Below, in pieces: positions 62,920 through 64,000 of a stretch of 64,000 bases of DNA (the stretch's first letter is position 1; each line of letters opens with the position of its first letter). Source of the stretch: Cepaea nemoralis (Eukaryota; Mollusca; Gastropoda; Stylommatophora; Helicidae); NCBI GenBank assembly GCA_014155875.1, contig JACEFZ010003484.1:50001-114000 (forward strand), given 5' to 3'. The notes below the pieces were generated by a model that searched no databases, was not told the origin of the DNA, and worked only from the letters and a program-made list of their open reading frames with translations. Both the position numbers and the translations under genes were made by a program.

Positions 62920-63560
62920 CATTGTGTCATTTACTGTACATTTGTAAGCCACGTATAGCTTTTTTTTTCGGTCAGTCCTGTCGGCGTAGCTTGTAAGCTC
63001 GTCGGTAGGCGTCCAGTGGTTTTGCATGTATCACCTTGTACCGGGAGGGCGCGCTTTAGCGATGCTACTCCGCAATATCTTCTGTGGGCAGCTTCTCGCC
63101 TCATATGTGTGTGGTCTGATCTGGCGGTCAGTCCGTCTTCGGCGAAGGAAATCTTGTGCATCCTATCAGTAATTATACGCTCATTGCTTGTCGCTACGCT
63201 TGTCTCAAAACTCAAAAGTAAAGGAATTGACGGAAGGGCCGTTTGCACGAGGTTCTCGAAAGCCAATATATACAGAGATAACTGGCCGTGGCAGCCTAAC
63301 GTCCACTGCATCTGTGTCCGTCTTCCAGTCGTCTTGCCATGCTCGCCACTGGAGCCAGACGGTCAGAGACGAGAGAGCGGGGGCGACGGAGTTGCGCGAC
63401 CACTTCCTCGCTATACAAAACCAAAGCGCAAGTCATTCGTTCCTCATCTAAAGATGTAGTGTAATGAATGGTCCTCGTCATTCATGATGGACGAACATCG
63501 TAAGCCACGTAAGACAACACTTCTTACTTGAGTCGTTTACTTTACATTTGTAAGCCAAGT
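62920..63560. other. GC-richer island between diverged 50-bp satellite monomers
   Basis: Diverged monomers of the end satellite occur at 62921-62957 and 63500-63560. Between them (63040-63430) is a GC-richer, CpG-bearing stretch with open frames on both strands (up to 147 codons), none recognised. It contains two rRNA-like phrases near 63220-63300, described under findings. Confidence 0.4.
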
Positions 63561-63720
63561 AGTGCTATGACCCTGATGACGTCATGGCATAGTTAAGCCA
63601 TAACCCAGGTTAGAGATGAGAGGTTATGGCCGTGTTCAGCAAGTGAACACCGGAACGTGAAAAGTGGGTACTTTACACACAACGTGAAAGTTGGGACTCA
63701 CTTCCCAAGTCACAGGAACT

Positions 63721-64000
63721 TCTTGACAACACTTCTTAATTATGTCATTTACTTCACATTTGTAAGCCACGTATGACAACATTACTTAATTGTGTCATTT
63801 ACTTTACATTTGTAAACCACGTAAGAAAATACTTCTTAATTGTGTCAATTACTTTACAATGTAAGCCATGTAAGACAACACTTCTTAATTGTGTCATTTA
63901 CTTTACATTTGTAAGCCACGAAAGACAACACTTCTTACTTGTGCCATTTACTTTACATTTGTAAGCCCCGCAAGACAACACTTCTTAATTGTGTCATTTA
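63721..64000 (+). repeat. 50-bp satellite, continuing beyond the window
   Basis: Units begin near 63731, 63781, 63831, 63880, 63930 and 63980: CTTCTTAATTGTGTCATTTA, CTTTACATTTGTAAGCCACG, TAAGACAACA. Five full units with a few substitutions, one partial unit at the edge. Confidence 0.92.

Noticed and set aside
63016..63481. Open frames of 147, 126 and 87 codons in the GC-rich island
   Set aside because: Frames are open on both strands, no motif is recognised, and the plus and minus candidates exclude each other.

Overview
The window is animal nuclear DNA dominated by repeats. Evidence: APE-type non-LTR retrotransposons, mariner and hAT relics, tRNA-derived SINEs with polymerase III boxes, very dense microsatellites, and two spliced exons of a metazoan Golgi glycosyltransferase. 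No prokaryotic operon is present. The element families (I-type LINEs with RNase H, an APE LINE with a C-terminal C2H2 finger, GACA/GTCT-bearing Helentron-like repeats) suggest a mollusc or another lophotrochozoan; this is inference, not a species call.

Layout. 1-5.43 kb: two head-to-tail copies of a Helentron-associated repeat (HINE/mini-me type); the first holds a LINE fragment, the second a 2.6-kb CTCC array. 6.47-9.74 kb: a hAT element (8-bp duplication) holding an antisense LINE that itself holds an 812-bp solo LTR. 10.3-14.4 kb: LINE scraps and a decayed transposon-associated ORF. 14.70-19.66 kb: a third HINE copy, inverted, with a long antisense LINE inserted in its purine array. 20.25-23.29 kb: a sense copy of that LINE, split by a 1,135-bp insertion with a 9-bp duplication, tandem palindromes at both ends and the 3' end of 28S rRNA inside. 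24.5-30.2 kb: SINEs, a C2H2-type LINE relic and RTE-like LINE ends. 30.85-34.73 kb: an antisense I-type LINE relic split by a tRNA-SINE. 35.3-43.4 kb: a SINE, a hAT with a GTF2IRD2/ZBED-like transposase relic, RTE-like LINE pieces, a mariner split by 1.9 kb of unknown DNA, and an RNase H ORF. 43.9-48.4 kb: decayed tandem repeats, SINEs and one unrecognised candidate exon. 48.69-51.88 kb: an inverted-repeat element with 311-bp arms around a GA-bearing minisatellite. 52.4-58.6 kb: a 23-bp-monomer satellite split by a nearly intact C2H2-type LINE. 58.7-60.4 kb: two exons of a minus-strand family-14 glycosyltransferase. 60.8-62.6 kb: an RTE-like LINE relic broken by inverted mariner remnants. 63.72 kb to the end: a 50-bp satellite.

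Host coding content is small: the glycosyltransferase exons and perhaps the exon at 47.4-47.75 kb. Most other long open frames are either retrotransposon proteins or translations of simple repeats. The clearest biology is the insertion order, which can be read from target duplications and from intact sister copies that serve as empty sites inside this same window.
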